A stretch of DNA of 64,000 bases. Origin: Bacillota bacterium (GTDB taxonomy: Bacteria; Bacillota; Bacilli; Paenibacillales; Paenibacillaceae). Where the stretch lies: NCBI GenBank assembly GCA_023460795.1, contig JAEWPC010000063.1, positions 1 to 64,000 on the forward strand, given 5' to 3'. The notes under the pieces were generated by a model that made no database searches, was not told the DNA's origin, and saw only the letters and a list, made by a program, of their open reading frames with translations. Both the position numbers and the translations under genes were made by a program. Positions 25,644 through 35,519 of the stretch are shown here, in pieces; position 1 is the first letter of the stretch, and the number at the start of each line of letters is the position of its first letter.

Positions 25644-26960
25644 TTATGAATTCAATAGATCGTCGATCTGTTTAGCCGCCCCGTCCAACGTTTTTTGGAC
25701 GTCCGCTTTTTGAAGGAAAATCCGCATGAAAGCGTCGTTGAGCACATCGTCGATTTGCGGCCATGCGCTGACCGGCGGACGGGCTTTGGCCGTTTTCAAC
25801 TGTTCTAAAAACGGAGCGAAGTATGAGATCGCTTTAATATCCGGGTTCTCCATCGCCTTCAGATTGACGGGAATTTGCCCGACCTTGCCCATCTCTACTT
25901 CGGCTGCCTCGGAGACCATGAATTTCACGAACTCCCAAGATTCTTCCGGATGCTCTTGGCTCAGAATGCCGATGTCCTCGCCTCCGAGAACTTGAACGGA
26001 GCCGCCTTTGCCCTCAGGGAACGAACCCGCCATCGGTTTGAAATCCTTGAATTGATCGGAAAATTGAGCGTAAGCCCACGGGCCTTCGGCCATCATGCCG
26101 TAGACGTCTTTAGCATGGCCTTCCGTCACGGGAGTGTCTCCCGGCTTAAAGCCGCCGATCAACCCTTGAGAGAACGCTTGCTGCAGCTTCGTCGCGATCT
26201 CGACGGAAGCAGCGCCGTTCAAATAGCCTTGCGCCGTCGTATTGTCCGGGGACAGTACGTCTCCTCCGTTGCTCCAAAGCCAAGGAAGTACGTTCCAGCC
26301 GCGTAGCGCAGGTTCGCCGAATCCCCACGATTGCGGGAACTTTTCCTTCAGCTTCGGCAGCGCCGCGAAAAACTCGTCCATCGTCGCGGGAGCTTGGTTC
26401 AATCCGGCTTCTTTGAGCATCTTTTCGTTCCAGAACAGCACTTTCGTATTCGTATTGAGCGGGAGCGCATAAGTATGCTCTCCAACTACGGCCGTGGATA
26501 ACGGTCCCGCCAACAGCTCCTTGCTAACGTCTTCGAAATCGTCGAATTTGTCGTCCAGCGCTACGAGCATATCGTTAGCTTGCAGCTCCGGCACCCAAAT
26601 AATGTCGAGACGCGCGACGTCCGGAAGCTCTCCGGCGGACGCGCCGATTTGAAGCTTCTGGTGCAGTTGATCCCACGGGAACGATACCGCGTTAACGTGA
26701 ATGTTCGGATGATCGGCTTCGAACTTCGGAATAAGCACTTCTTTAAGCGTCTTCTCTTCCGCGGAAGCCGTGCTGTAATGATGCCAGAACGTTAACGTTA
26801 CTTCTTCGGCGGGTTGTTCTCCGGGAGCCGATGCTTTCGGCGACGAGCCAGCCGTCTCTTGCGCTTGATCGTTATTGTTATTGCCGGTTCCGCATCCCGC
26901 GGCCAGCAAAGCCAGAAGCATTAAGGTTACGACTAATCGAACCGTTTTGTGGTTTCGCAT
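25644..26960 (-). CDS. Maltodextrin-type ABC substrate-binding lipoprotein
   Basis: This 438-residue extracytoplasmic binding protein has a signal peptide with lipobox LAAGC and an Asn/Ser/Pro linker. The binding domain shows family features such as VTLTFWHHYS, a WDQLHQKLQIG segment and MAEGPWAYAQF. The GH13 enzyme upstream and the LacI regulator point to maltodextrin or cyclodextrin as ligand; that is inferred from context. The ATG follows AAGGAGG. Confidence 0.88.
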   Translation of the reverse strand: MRNHKTVRLVVTLMLLALLAAGCGTGNNNNDQAQETAGSSPKASAPGEQPAEEVTLTFWHHYSTASAEEKTLKEVLIPKFEADHPNIHVNAVSFPWDQLHQKLQIGASAGELPDVARLDIIWVPELQANDMLVALDDKFDDFEDVSKELLAGPLSTAVVGEHTYALPLNTNTKVLFWNEKMLKEAGLNQAPATMDEFFAALPKLKEKFPQSWGFGEPALRGWNVLPWLWSNGGDVLSPDNTTAQGYLNGAASVEIATKLQQAFSQGLIGGFKPGDTPVTEGHAKDVYGMMAEGPWAYAQFSDQFKDFKPMAGSFPEGKGGSVQVLGGEDIGILSQEHPEESWEFVKFMVSEAAEVEMGKVGQIPVNLKAMENPDIKAISYFAPFLEQLKTAKARPPVSAWPQIDDVLNDAFMRIFLQKADVQKTLDGAAKQIDDLLNS

Positions 26961-26991
26961 GTTCGAATTCCTCCTTGATATACTGACTCTA

Positions 26992-27015
26992 CGTCGGGCT
27001 CGAATTAAACACCCT
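26992..27015. repeat. Diverged copy of an intercistronic repeat also found in the Tad operon
   Basis: The core CGTCGGGCTCGAA followed by a CACCCT end matches the two 31-bp copies at 38508-38580, with one gap and a few changes. On the minus strand it begins at the TAG stop of the GH13 gene and fills the spacer before the binding-protein gene. Confidence 0.5.
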
Positions 27016-28753
27016 ATTTATGCGCTTCCCGATATAATGCGTACTGCATATAACCGAGTCGATCGGCCTGCCCGCCGCTCGAGGTTACGAATTCGAGCCG
27101 CTCCGGCGTCAATCCGAATCCGATAAGCGATTCTTCTTGCGCGCGTGCCGTTTCCGACATGTTGATGACTAAGTATAGCGATTCTTCTTCGCTTGTTCTT
27201 TGAATCATAATGGACGCGTTCGTCTCATCGATCGCAAGTTCGAGCGAGCCATGGATCAAACCGGCAGCGCGTTTCCGAAGCGTCGTCCACGAACGGTGAT
27301 GCCGCCATAGTTCGTTGTTCTCGTGAGGCATGCTCCAATCCATAGCCCCCCGGCACCCCGGATCGTTCTCGCCAATCATGCCGATCTCGTCGCCGTAATA
27401 GACGACCGGCGTTCCCGGCAGCATGAACTGCGCCGCGGTGAGAGTCTTCATCGCGTTCTCGTCCTGCTTGCATCGGGTCAGCACGCGCTCCGTGTCATGG
27501 CTTCCAAGCAAGTTGAATTGTTGCATGGATTCCTTTAAGGAATAACGGTGATAATGACGAGTTAGCCGCTCATGGAACTCCTCGATCCCGATCGATTGAT
27601 CCGCGAATAGTTCGAGAAGTATGGCACGCAGCTCATAGTTCATGAAGCTGTCGGCTCCTTTCGCGACCATTAGCGGCTTGGCATCGTACCAAATCTCTGC
27701 AATAATAAAGGCGTCAGGTGTCACCCGCTTGACATGCGCGTTCAGCTCCCGCAAAAAGCTGAACTCCACTTCGTCTGCGACATCAATTCGCCAGCCGTCT
27801 ATGCCCGTTTCTTCCTGCCAGAAGGCAACGAGATCATAGACGTATTGACGAACCTGGGGGGTTGATGTCCGCAGCTTAGGCATGTACTTCCAGTATCCGA
27901 CCGAATCGTATCGATCCTCGCTCAGCTCGATCGGGTACTCTTGAATATAAAACCATTCTTTGTATGGGGAATTGGCTCCTCTGGCGATGACGTCCTGGAA
28001 AAAAGGATGGAAGTACCCGCAGTGATTGATGACCAAGTCCAGTACGACCTTGATGTCTCTGTCATGGCACTTGGCTACGAGCTCCTTCAAGTCTTCTTTC
28101 GTCCCGAACGCCGGATCGATCGCCATGTAATCTTCCGTATCGTATTTATGATTGCTTCTCGATACGAATATTGGATTCAGATATAAGGCATTGACTCCCA
28201 GCGCCTCGATCGCGTCCAATTTGTTAATGATTCCCCTTAAATCACCTCCCATGAAATTATCCCTCGTCGGCTCGGAACCCCAGACCTCTACGTCCTTCGG
28301 ATCGTTATGGCTATCCCCGTTATGGAAGCGCTCCGGAAAGATCTGATACCATATCCGATCGCGAATCCACCCGGGGGAATGAACCGCGTCGCGATCTCCC
28401 GCATACGAAAACTGGAAGGCGTGCTGAGGACGAAGCTCCGTCTCGACGCCGTGGGAAAGCACCCAATAGGTCTGCCCCTCCAGCACGAACCGAAACACGT
28501 ACTGTAGATAACGGATTCGAGATTCGTCCGCTTGCAGCGTTACTCGGTAATAGCTGCCGTTCGCGGTCGATGACCATGCGGTCATCTCTTTCTCATGTCT
28601 TCCAAGCGTTTGATGCCGGTATTTATTCCAGTAGACGACACTAACGTTCGTCGCTCGAGCGGGCACCCGCAATCGAATTTCCGCGCGATCAAGCTCCAAC
28701 AATGTGAAATCCAACACCGGATCGTGACATCCGGCATAAGTCCATGCTTGCAT
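27014..28753 (-). CDS. GH13 neopullulanase/cyclomaltodextrinase-like enzyme
   Basis: This 579-residue cytoplasmic alpha-glycosidase cleaves alpha-1,4 (and possibly alpha-1,6) links in maltodextrins, pullulan or cyclodextrins. An N-terminal CBM34-like domain (about 1-120) precedes the barrel, as in this subgroup. Conserved regions include LDLVINHCG, GWRIDVADEV with the nucleophile Asp, IIAEIW with the acid Glu, and LLGSHDTERV with the stabilising Asp. There is no signal peptide, so it acts on imported dextrins. It lies between the LacI regulator and the binding-protein gene in one operon. Its TAG stop coincides with a short repeat. Confidence 0.92.
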   Translation of the reverse strand: MQAWTYAGCHDPVLDFTLLELDRAEIRLRVPARATNVSVVYWNKYRHQTLGRHEKEMTAWSSTANGSYYRVTLQADESRIRYLQYVFRFVLEGQTYWVLSHGVETELRPQHAFQFSYAGDRDAVHSPGWIRDRIWYQIFPERFHNGDSHNDPKDVEVWGSEPTRDNFMGGDLRGIINKLDAIEALGVNALYLNPIFVSRSNHKYDTEDYMAIDPAFGTKEDLKELVAKCHDRDIKVVLDLVINHCGYFHPFFQDVIARGANSPYKEWFYIQEYPIELSEDRYDSVGYWKYMPKLRTSTPQVRQYVYDLVAFWQEETGIDGWRIDVADEVEFSFLRELNAHVKRVTPDAFIIAEIWYDAKPLMVAKGADSFMNYELRAILLELFADQSIGIEEFHERLTRHYHRYSLKESMQQFNLLGSHDTERVLTRCKQDENAMKTLTAAQFMLPGTPVVYYGDEIGMIGENDPGCRGAMDWSMPHENNELWRHHRSWTTLRKRAAGLIHGSLELAIDETNASIMIQRTSEEESLYLVINMSETARAQEESLIGFGLTPERLEFVTSSGGQADRLGYMQYALYREAHK

Positions 28754-28774
28754 ACGAATCGTTCCTTCTCTTCT

Positions 28775-29725
28775 TTAAGTTCGCGCCCGCACCTTGATAT
28801 GCGAAGGAGCGTCTTCGGAGCCGTCCATGACCTGGAGAAGCAGCTTGGCGGCTTCCGTTCCCATACTCTCGAGATGCAACGAAATCGACTCGACCGGCGT
28901 CGGTAAATGCCGATACAACGGATGATCGTCGAAGGCCGCGACCGGGATCGCTTGCTGCAAGGGCGTCTTCTCGGTTTCAAGCCACTCGTATAACTTCCCT
29001 TGGCTCGAGGCGATAAGCGCATGCGGCAGCGCGTCTTCTTGACTGAGTTGATTCGGCTCGACGATCCTCGTGGAAAGTCCATGCCTTTTCATCGCCGCAG
29101 TATAGCCGTTGATGCGATTCGCGACGTAGATGTCTCTTTGTTCATGCTCCGGAGAAGCTAATAGGACGATATCTTTGCAGCCTTTGCCGATCAGTCTCTC
29201 GGTCATCGCCTCGGCCGCTTGCACATTATCGACGTCGACCCACCGGACGCCCTCTCTAGATGATTCGCCTATGACGACGAAAGGCATCGCATGATCAATC
29301 AGAAACCGATAATGTTCCTCCGTCAGCAAGCTTTCGGGGATCAGCACCCCGTCAACCCGATGCTCTCGCACGATCTTCTGGAACGTCGTCGTTTCGCTCG
29401 TATCGATATCGTGCACGCTCATCAATAGGAACAAGTAGTCGTTCGCATAAATTTCTTCCTCGATACCTCTCAGGACTTCGTTGAAAAAGGGATTCGCGTA
29501 AGCTTGGCGATTCGTGTAGTCGAAGCAAAATCCGACCGTGTACGTCCGGCTTGACGCCAAAGCGCGAGCGGCCGTGTTCGGAACGTAATTGTGCTCCCTG
29601 ACGATTTCCATGATTTTGTTTCGCGTCTTCTCCGAAATGCTAACGCTTCCATTCAAAACTCTGGATACCGTCGCTTTATTAACGCCAGCTATCTCCGCGA
29701 TTTCCTTGATCGTAAGACGACTCAA
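28775..29725 (-). CDS. LacI-family transcriptional regulator of the maltodextrin operon
   Basis: The start is taken as TTG 29725, eight bases after AAGGAGG, giving 316 residues; an ATG at 29743 is less well placed. The N-terminal helix-turn-helix reads LTIKEIAEIAGVNKATVSRV with a hinge helix ending PNTAARALA. A periplasmic-binding-like effector domain follows to the end. It is the first gene of the operon, and a 16-bp perfect palindrome typical of LacI-family operators lies just upstream, so autorepression is likely. Maltose or a maltodextrin is the inferred inducer. Confidence 0.92.
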   Translation of the reverse strand: MSRLTIKEIAEIAGVNKATVSRVLNGSVSISEKTRNKIMEIVREHNYVPNTAARALASSRTYTVGFCFDYTNRQAYANPFFNEVLRGIEEEIYANDYLFLLMSVHDIDTSETTTFQKIVREHRVDGVLIPESLLTEEHYRFLIDHAMPFVVIGESSREGVRWVDVDNVQAAEAMTERLIGKGCKDIVLLASPEHEQRDIYVANRINGYTAAMKRHGLSTRIVEPNQLSQEDALPHALIASSQGKLYEWLETEKTPLQQAIPVAAFDDHPLYRHLPTPVESISLHLESMGTEAAKLLLQVMDGSEDAPSHIKVRART

Positions 29726-29746
29726 AGATACTTCCTCCTTCATTCA

Positions 29747-29762
29747 ATGCAACCGGTTGCAT
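29747..29762. promoter_or_regulatory. LacI-type operator palindrome
   Basis: ATGCAACCGGTTGCAT is a perfect 16-bp palindrome with the central CG and the TGCAA arms seen in MalR-like operators. It lies 21 bp upstream of the regulator start and so could control the whole operon. Confidence 0.8.
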
Positions 29763-29810
29763 AAATGATTATAATCGATCTTTCTCCGACTCGCAAGATG
29801 TTTGGATTAC

Positions 29811-29849
29811 AAAAAAACAAAGGACCCCGTTAGTTTACGGAATCCTTTG
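29811..29849 (-). terminator. Rho-independent terminator after ppnP
   Basis: The arms CAAAGGA and TCCTTTG with an inner CCGT/ACGG stem (29818-29849) are followed on the minus strand by seven T. It ends the tkt-ppnP transcript. Confidence 0.88.
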
Positions 29850-29862
29850 CCTGCCGATGCCA

Positions 29863-30177
29863 TTAATCCAAATACGAGCAAATATAGTCGGTAACCGTTC
29901 TGACCTTCAGCTTGAAGCTGGCGTTAGCCGGAACTTCGAAAGCTTGAGGAGTCGCGATATCGAGCCATTCGTCGTTGCCCGGAAGCAATACGGAAAGCTC
30001 GCCGGACTGGATGTCCATGAGTTCCTTCTGCGAAGTGCCGAACTCGTATTCGCCCGGCAGCATAACGCCAAGGGTTACTTTCGATCCGTCTTCGAGTACG
30101 ACGGTGCGGCTAGTGACTTTGCCATCGAAGTATACGTTCGCTTTCTTGACTACGGATACGTTGTTGAATTGCGACAT
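29863..30177 (-). CDS. ppnP: Pyrimidine/purine nucleoside phosphorylase (PpnP family)
   Basis: This 104-residue single-domain cupin, of normal length for the family, carries the conserved blocks ANVYFDGKVTSRTV, LGVMLPGEYEFGT and ELMDIQSGELSVLLPG. Family members phosphorolyse a broad range of nucleosides to base and ribose-1-phosphate in the cytoplasm. It follows tkt by 26 bp on the same strand, so pentose-phosphate products could feed transketolase; that link is inferred. The ATG follows a GGGAG/GAGAG site. Confidence 0.92.
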   Translation of the reverse strand: MSQFNNVSVVKKANVYFDGKVTSRTVVLEDGSKVTLGVMLPGEYEFGTSQKELMDIQSGELSVLLPGNDEWLDIATPQAFEVPANASFKLKVRTVTDYICSYLD

Positions 30178-30203
30178 GGCTCTCTCCCGCTCCCTTATGC
30201 GTG

Positions 30204-32216
30204 TTACAGCAATTTATTGAATTGCGCCACGACGTTCTCCACCGTGAAGCCGTACTCTTTGATGACGCGATCGCCCGGTGCGGATGCGCCGAACGTGCTG
30301 ATGCCGAGAACCGCGCCGCCGTCGCCGACGAAACGGTCCCAACCGAACGGATGAGCCATCTCGATCGCCAGACGGGCTTTAACGCTCTTAGGCAGAACGC
30401 TCTCTTTGTATGCGGCGTCTTGAGCATCGAACAAATCCATGCTTGGCATGCTGACTACGCGCACGTGCACGCCTTGCTCGGCAAGAGCTTTCTGCGAAGC
30501 GACGGCAAGCTGTACTTCGGAGCCCGTTGCGATCAAGATGCCTTGCGGTTTGCCGTTCGCGGCTTCGGATACGACGTAAGCGCCTTTAGCGAGCGTCTCG
30601 CGAGCGTTAGCCGTGCCTTCGAGAATCGGCAGGTTCTGGCGCGTGAGGACGAGCGCGACCGGTTTGCCTTGGTTCTGTACCGCGTAAGCCCATGCCGCGG
30701 ACGTCTCGTTGCCGTCTGCAGGACGGATAACCGTCAGGTTAGGGATGATGCGGATAGAAGCCAGCTGCTCGATCGGTTCGTGCGTAGGGCCGTCTTCGCC
30801 GACTGCGATGGAGTCATGCGTCAGGACGTAAGTAACAGGCAGATTCTGAATCGCCGACAGACGTACGGCCGGACGAAGGTAGTCGGTGAATACGAAGAAC
30901 GTACCGCCGTATACTTTCAAACCGCCGTGCAGCATAATGCCGTTCATAGCCGCAGCCATACCGAATTCGCGAACGCCGAAGTAGATGTTGCGTCCGTCGT
31001 AGTTGCCCGGTTTGTACACCGGCAGACCCTTCAGGTGCGTCATCGTCGAGCTTTCGAGGTCGGCGGAGCCGCCTACGAGCTGCGGAATGTTCTTAGCTAA
31101 GCCGTTCAGAGCGTTACCCGAAGCCACGCGCGTGGACAGCGGTTTGTCTTCCGTCGTGTACTTCGGAAGATCGGCATCCCATCCGCTAGGCAATTCGCCT
31201 GCGACAGCCGCTTCGAATTGTGCGGCCAGCGCCGGATGAGCGGCTTTGTATTTCTCGAATTGAGCCTTCCAAGCCGCATGCGCCTGCTCGCCGGCTTTCT
31301 TCACTTCCGCGAAGTGAGCGCGAACGTCTTCAGGCACATGGAACTCTTCATGCGGCCATTCGTAGAACGCTTTGGTCAATTTGGACTCGTCGGCGCCGAG
31401 CGGGGAACCGTGAGGACCTGCGTGACCGCCTTTGCCGCCTTTGTTCGGAGAACCGTAGCCGATGACCGTTTTCACTTCGATCAGCGTCGGTTTGCTCTTC
31501 TCGGCTTGCGCAGCGGCGATCGCTTTCGAGAGCGCATCGAGGTCGTTGCCGTCTTCTACGCGCAGCACTTGCCAGCCGTAAGCTTCGAAGCGCTTGCCCG
31601 CAAGCTCGGACATCGAGAGGCTAAGCTCGCCGTCGAGGGAGATATCGTTCGAATCGTACAGCACGATCAGCTTGCCGAGCTTCATGTGGCCCGCCATCGA
31701 AGCAGCCTCATGGGACACGCCTTCCATCAGGTCGCCGTCGCCGCAGATCGAGTACGTGTAGTGATTGATAATGTCGAAGCCTTCGCGATTATAAGTCGCG
31801 CCAAGCTGCGCTTCCGCAATCGCCATACCGACGGCCATCGCGATACCTTGGCCGAGAGGACCCGTCGTCGCGTCGACGCCGGCCGTGTGGCCGAATTCCG
31901 GATGTCCTGGCGTCAAGGAACCCCATTGACGGAAGTTTTTCAATTCTTCCATCGGCAGGTCGTAGCCGCTCAGGTGGAGCAAGGAGTACAACAGCATGGA
32001 ACCGTGGCCCGCGGAAAGCACAAAACGGTCGCGGTCGATCCAACTAGGCACGGATGGATTATGTTTCATCGATTTGGCGAACAATTGGTAACCCATCGGA
32101 GCAGCGCCCATCGGCATGCCCGGGTGTCCGGATTTGGCTTTCTCGATCGCATCGATGGCTAGCGTGCGGATCGTCGTAACGGATAATTGATCAATCGTTT
32201 TCGTGCTTGCTGTCAT
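30204..32216 (-). CDS. tkt: Transketolase
   Basis: This 670-residue thiamine-diphosphate enzyme of the pentose phosphate pathway moves two-carbon units between ketoses and aldoses. Landmarks include [19 protein letters not shown] near residues 28-46, the cofactor motif starting at [13 protein letters not shown] with the closing NDI, the central [10 protein letters not shown] and the [15 protein letters not shown] block of the pyrimidine domain. Length is standard. The ATG follows AGGAGGG. Its spacer to purU holds a weak hairpin but no clear terminator, so part of its transcription may come from upstream. Confidence 0.97.
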   Translation of the reverse strand: MTASTKTIDQLSVTTIRTLAIDAIEKAKSGHPGMPMGAAPMGYQLFAKSMKHNPSVPSWIDRDRFVLSAGHGSMLLYSLLHLSGYDLPMEELKNFRQWGSLTPGHPEFGHTAGVDATTGPLGQGIAMAVGMAIAEAQLGATYNREGFDIINHYTYSICGDGDLMEGVSHEAASMAGHMKLGKLIVLYDSNDISLDGELSLSMSELAGKRFEAYGWQVLRVEDGNDLDALSKAIAAAQAEKSKPTLIEVKTVIGYGSPNKGGKGGHAGPHGSPLGADESKLTKAFYEWPHEEFHVPEDVRAHFAEVKKAGEQAHAAWKAQFEKYKAAHPALAAQFEAAVAGELPSGWDADLPKYTTEDKPLSTRVASGNALNGLAKNIPQLVGGSADLESSTMTHLKGLPVYKPGNYDGRNIYFGVREFGMAAAMNGIMLHGGLKVYGGTFFVFTDYLRPAVRLSAIQNLPVTYVLTHDSIAVGEDGPTHEPIEQLASIRIIPNLTVIRPADGNETSAAWAYAVQNQGKPVALVLTRQNLPILEGTANARETLAKGAYVVSEAANGKPQGILIATGSEVQLAVASQKALAEQGVHVRVVSMPSMDLFDAQDAAYKESVLPKSVKARLAIEMAHPFGWDRFVGDGGAVLGISTFGASAPGDRVIKEYGFTVENVVAQFNKLL

Positions 32217-32354
32217 TACGGTAAAACCCTCCTCATGTCAATTCACGTACGTTCTCGGACACAATGCCCATAATCGTACAGATAAAACTATTTTGCCTAT
32301 TGTAACATGGTCCCCATCGGATTGCTATAAATGTATGTACAAGTTCGAAGCCTT

Positions 32355-33260
32355 CTATACGAAGGCAACCGTCTTGTTCTGGAACACGAGCAATCGGTCT
32401 TCGATGTGCCACTTCACCGCGCGCGCAAGCACGATCCGCTCGATGTGGCGGCCGATGCGCTTCAGCTCGTTGACGTTATCGCGGTGGCTGACGCGTTGGA
32501 TGTCCTGCTCGATAATCGGGCCGCCGTCAAGCTCCTCGGTCACGTAGTGAGCCGTTGCGCCGATCAGTTTAACGCCGCGGTCGTAAGCCTGTTGGTATGG
32601 CTTGCCGCCCACGAACGCCGGCAAGAACGAGTGGTGGATGTTGATGATGCGGTTGTGGAACTGCTCGATGAACTTCGGCGGAATGATCTGCATATAACGC
32701 GCAAGCACGATGAGATCGACTTTGCCGACCGTGAGCTCGCGCTGCTGGCGCTCCGCTTCCGGTTTCGTATCGGGCGTAACCGGGATGTAGTGATACGGAA
32801 TGCCGAACGATTCGACTAGACCTCTCATATCCTCGTGGTTACTGATTACCATGCTGATCTCCGCATCCAAGTCGCCTGCTTGCCATTGCCACAGCAGCTC
32901 GAGAAGGGCGTGATCCTCCTTCGATACGAAGATGGCGACCCGCTTCTTGCGCGCCGCGCGGAAGATGCTCCAACGCATCTCGAAACGGTCCGCCACGCGG
33001 GTGAAGTCCTCTTGAAGCGACGCGAGACGCAGCTCGAGATCCTGCAGATCGAACTCGATCCGCATGAAGAACATGCCGCCTTCCGGATCCATCGTATATT
33101 GGTCGGATTGCACGATATTCGCGCCTTGCTCGTATAGAAATTGCGACACGGCCGCGACGATCCCCGCGCGGTCCGGGCACGAAATCAGCATGCGGGCCCG
33201 GTTACTCTTGTCTTCCCGTTGTTTGGCGTTCTGCGGTTGATAGATCTGTTGTTGACTCAT
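32355..33260 (-). CDS. purU: Formyltetrahydrofolate deformylase
   Basis: This enzyme hydrolyses 10-formyl-tetrahydrofolate to formate and tetrahydrofolate, feeding purine synthesis and balancing one-carbon pools. The start is ATG 33260 after AGAGGAAGAG, giving 301 residues; the longer reading to 33470 runs Arg-rich sequence antisense-like over the nfo end. The N-terminal ACT domain (about 25-105) begins RMLISCPDRAGIVAAVS. The formyltransferase domain carries catalytic residues in NIHHSFLP, IGATAHYV and LDGGPIIEQD. Confidence 0.95.
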   Translation of the reverse strand: MSQQQIYQPQNAKQREDKSNRARMLISCPDRAGIVAAVSQFLYEQGANIVQSDQYTMDPEGGMFFMRIEFDLQDLELRLASLQEDFTRVADRFEMRWSIFRAARKKRVAIFVSKEDHALLELLWQWQAGDLDAEISMVISNHEDMRGLVESFGIPYHYIPVTPDTKPEAERQQRELTVGKVDLIVLARYMQIIPPKFIEQFHNRIINIHHSFLPAFVGGKPYQQAYDRGVKLIGATAHYVTEELDGGPIIEQDIQRVSHRDNVNELKRIGRHIERIVLARAVKWHIEDRLLVFQNKTVAFV

Positions 33261-33292
33261 CTGCTTCTCTTCCTCTCTACGATCGGCCGAAG

Positions 33293-34429
33293 TTACAGCG
33301 ACTTCAGCCATTCCTTCCCTGCAAGCCATCCGAGCAGCCTTTGGTTGAGCGCTTCCTCGCTCAGCTCTCCGGACAGGAGGCGTTGCTCTACGAGCATATC
33401 GTACAGACGCTCCATCGGTTCTCGCGGATCGGCCTTCCTGGCTTTGGCGTCCGATTTGATTAGTTCCCACGTCTGCAGCACGTAATCGCGGTGATGAATG
33501 TCTTCTTTATCGAAGTAAAAATGCAGGCGCTCGACGTCCTCCAGGAACTCGCCTCCGAACCGCTTGGCAATATCGCCGCGCAGCATCGCGATCTCCGCTT
33601 CGTACATCGGACGCTCGGTCGCATCGGTCTTGCCGATCCACGGCGTTTCCAAGATGAACGGCTTGTCCTTCAGCAACTCATGGCCGACGACGCCCGCGAT
33701 GCCTTGGTAGCCGATCCAACCCGAGCCGATCGGCGCGTGACGGTCTTTGGCGGCGCCTTGCGGATTCTTGCTGTCGTTAACGTGAACGACGGCGATGCGA
33801 TCAAGGCCGACGACCTCGTCGAACTTGCGAAGCACGCCATCGATGTCCCCGACGACGTCATATCCGGCATCGTGAATGTGGCAAGTATCCAAGCACACGG
33901 TCAGGCGGTCGTTATCGCGCACTTTCTCGATAATTTGCGCAAGCTCTTCGAAGGTGCGCCCGATTTCCGTGCCTTTGCCCGCCATCGTCTCGAGCGCGAT
34001 GTTCACGTCGGTTTCCTTCGTCCCTTCGAGCACCTCGTTCAAGCCTTCGGCGATGCGCGCGATGCCGTATTCCGGGTCCTTCTCGGTGTATGCGCCCGGG
34101 TGCAGCACGATATTGTTCACGCCGATCCGGTGCGTCCTCCGCACTTCCTCTTGAAGGAAGTTTACGGCGAGATTGAACGTATCTTCTTTATAAGAGCCTA
34201 GATTAATAATGTAGGGCGCGTGAACGACGATGTCCTTGACGCTGATACCGCTGGCGGCCATCGCTTGGATGCCTTCCGGGATGTACAAGTCCTCGATCGG
34301 CTTCCTCCGCGTGTTTTGGGGCGCGCCCGTATAAATCATAAACGTGCCGGAACCGTACGATTCCGCTTCATTCGCTGCATTCAGCAGACCTTTGTCCGAA
34401 AAAGAAACGTGCGAGCCGATTTTAACCAT
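33293..34429 (-). CDS. nfo: Endonuclease IV (AP endonuclease) with C-terminal extension
   Basis: This DNA-repair enzyme cuts the backbone at abasic sites. The start at ATG 34429 ([10 protein letters not shown]) is clear, giving 378 residues against about 280-300 for most homologues. Zinc ligands appear in order: [53 protein letters not shown] and LETPWIG. The final 80 or so residues, after about 300, are an extra helical, charged tail ([12 protein letters not shown] onward) not needed for the barrel. It is divergent from the DUF2621 gene. Confidence 0.95.
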   Translation of the reverse strand: MVKIGSHVSFSDKGLLNAANEAESYGSGTFMIYTGAPQNTRRKPIEDLYIPEGIQAMAASGISVKDIVVHAPYIINLGSYKEDTFNLAVNFLQEEVRRTHRIGVNNIVLHPGAYTEKDPEYGIARIAEGLNEVLEGTKETDVNIALETMAGKGTEIGRTFEELAQIIEKVRDNDRLTVCLDTCHIHDAGYDVVGDIDGVLRKFDEVVGLDRIAVVHVNDSKNPQGAAKDRHAPIGSGWIGYQGIAGVVGHELLKDKPFILETPWIGKTDATERPMYEAEIAMLRGDIAKRFGGEFLEDVERLHFYFDKEDIHHRDYVLQTWELIKSDAKARKADPREPMERLYDMLVEQRLLSGELSEEALNQRLLGWLAGKEWLKSL

Positions 34430-34567
34430 CGCGAATATGCTCCTCTCGTCTACCAATCCGTACCCCGCGACGCTCGCGGGGCCTGTCCAAGCAATCACCC
34501 TTTATTGTAGCGCGAACGTCGAAATAAATCTAGAAATGAGCTATAATTTCGGAATGAGGTGATAATG

Positions 34568-35002
34568 ATGTCTGGAGCTCCAACTTGGTTCATCTATTTC
34601 ATCTGGTTTTGGACGTTCGTGCTGATCGGCTTCATGACGATCGGCGGATACTTCATGTTCCGCAAGTTCCTGAAGGTAATGCCGCAACGCGACGGCAAGT
34701 CCAAGCTGGATTGGCAAAACTATTGGGTGGAACGCAGCCGCCCGCTGTGGACGGACGAGTCCAAGGCGATGCTGGACAAGCTCGTCTCTCCGGTTCCCGG
34801 TCCTTTCCGGGATATCGCGAAGCACTCGATCGCCGCTAGAATCGGCCAACTCGCCGTCGAGAGCGGCGCTGAGCGCGTAACGAACGAGCATTGCATCGAA
34901 GGCTACATTCTGGCGACTCCGAAGCGCGACCACCGCAGCTTGAAGGATTTTCTGGAAAAAAATCAAATCGACTATTCCGCCTACCGACACCTGCTCGGTT
35001 AA
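34568..35002 (+). CDS. DUF2621 membrane protein (YneK-like)
   Basis: This 144-residue protein starts at ATG 34568, six bases after GAGGTG. A single N-terminal membrane helix (about 6-30, FIYFIWFWTFVLIGFMTIGG) is followed by a basic stretch and a cytoplasmic helical domain with the conserved ARIGQLAVESGAERVTNEHCIEGYILATPKRD block. That block resembles proto-chlorophyllide-reductase-like 57-kDa repeats. A TATAAT at 34543-34548 is a likely -10. The function is unknown. Confidence 0.85.
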   Translation: MSGAPTWFIYFIWFWTFVLIGFMTIGGYFMFRKFLKVMPQRDGKSKLDWQNYWVERSRPLWTDESKAMLDKLVSPVPGPFRDIAKHSIAARIGQLAVESGAERVTNEHCIEGYILATPKRDHRSLKDFLEKNQIDYSAYRHLLG

Positions 35003-35084
35003 TGGCGAATCGAAGACGATCGCGTTAAAAAACGAAACCTTTGCGCGTGAGAATCGTCTAACCTCGTAGGAGGTGCTTTACAAC

Positions 35085-35501
35085 ATGAACAAGAAACGCA
35101 GTACGACACTTGCTTTAAGCTCCGCGGTCCTTGCGCTTACGCTGCTGGCAACCGCGTGCAGCAACGACAACGGTAACTCTAATAATGCCAATACCTCGCC
35201 TTCCGCTACGCCGACCGTAACGGCAAGCGCCGAAACCGGCGGCGAATCGAGCGCGGAGGCTTCCGCGAACCCGGAAACCCATGAAGCGGTCGGCGAATAC
35301 GTCGGCCTCATCGACAGCCACTCTATCGAGGTTAAGATGGAAGACGGAACGGTTGCGTTCCAGATCAGTCCTGAGATAGCGGACAAAGTGGATTCATGGG
35401 AGTCGGATATTCCCGTTAAATTTACTTATTCCGAGGATACGATCGACGTGAACGGCGAGAAAGTGTCGCAGTACACGATTCATACGATCGATAAGCAGTA
35501 A
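35085..35501 (+). CDS. Small secreted lipoprotein
   Basis: This 138-residue lipoprotein starts at ATG 35085, nine bases after AGGAGGTG. The signal peptide ends with lipobox LATAC. A low-complexity linker of Ser, Asn, Thr, Ala and Glu (about 22-65) leads to a small beta-rich domain (about 68-138) with VGEYVGLIDSHSIEVKMEDG and ISPEIADKVD, reminiscent of DUF4624- or YusW-like beta folds, though I cannot assign it. It lies 18 bp before the TIGR01777 gene and is probably co-transcribed. Confidence 0.8.
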   Translation: MNKKRSTTLALSSAVLALTLLATACSNDNGNSNNANTSPSATPTVTASAETGGESSAEASANPETHEAVGEYVGLIDSHSIEVKMEDGTVAFQISPEIADKVDSWESDIPVKFTYSEDTIDVNGEKVSQYTIHTIDKQ

Positions 35502-35519
35502 AAAAGAGGAGGAGCGCGG

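Noticed and set aside
33261..33470. N-terminal extension of PurU
   Set aside because: The extra 70 residues are Arg-rich, overlap the nfo 3' end, and lack similarity to the family; a ribosome binding site marks ATG 33260.
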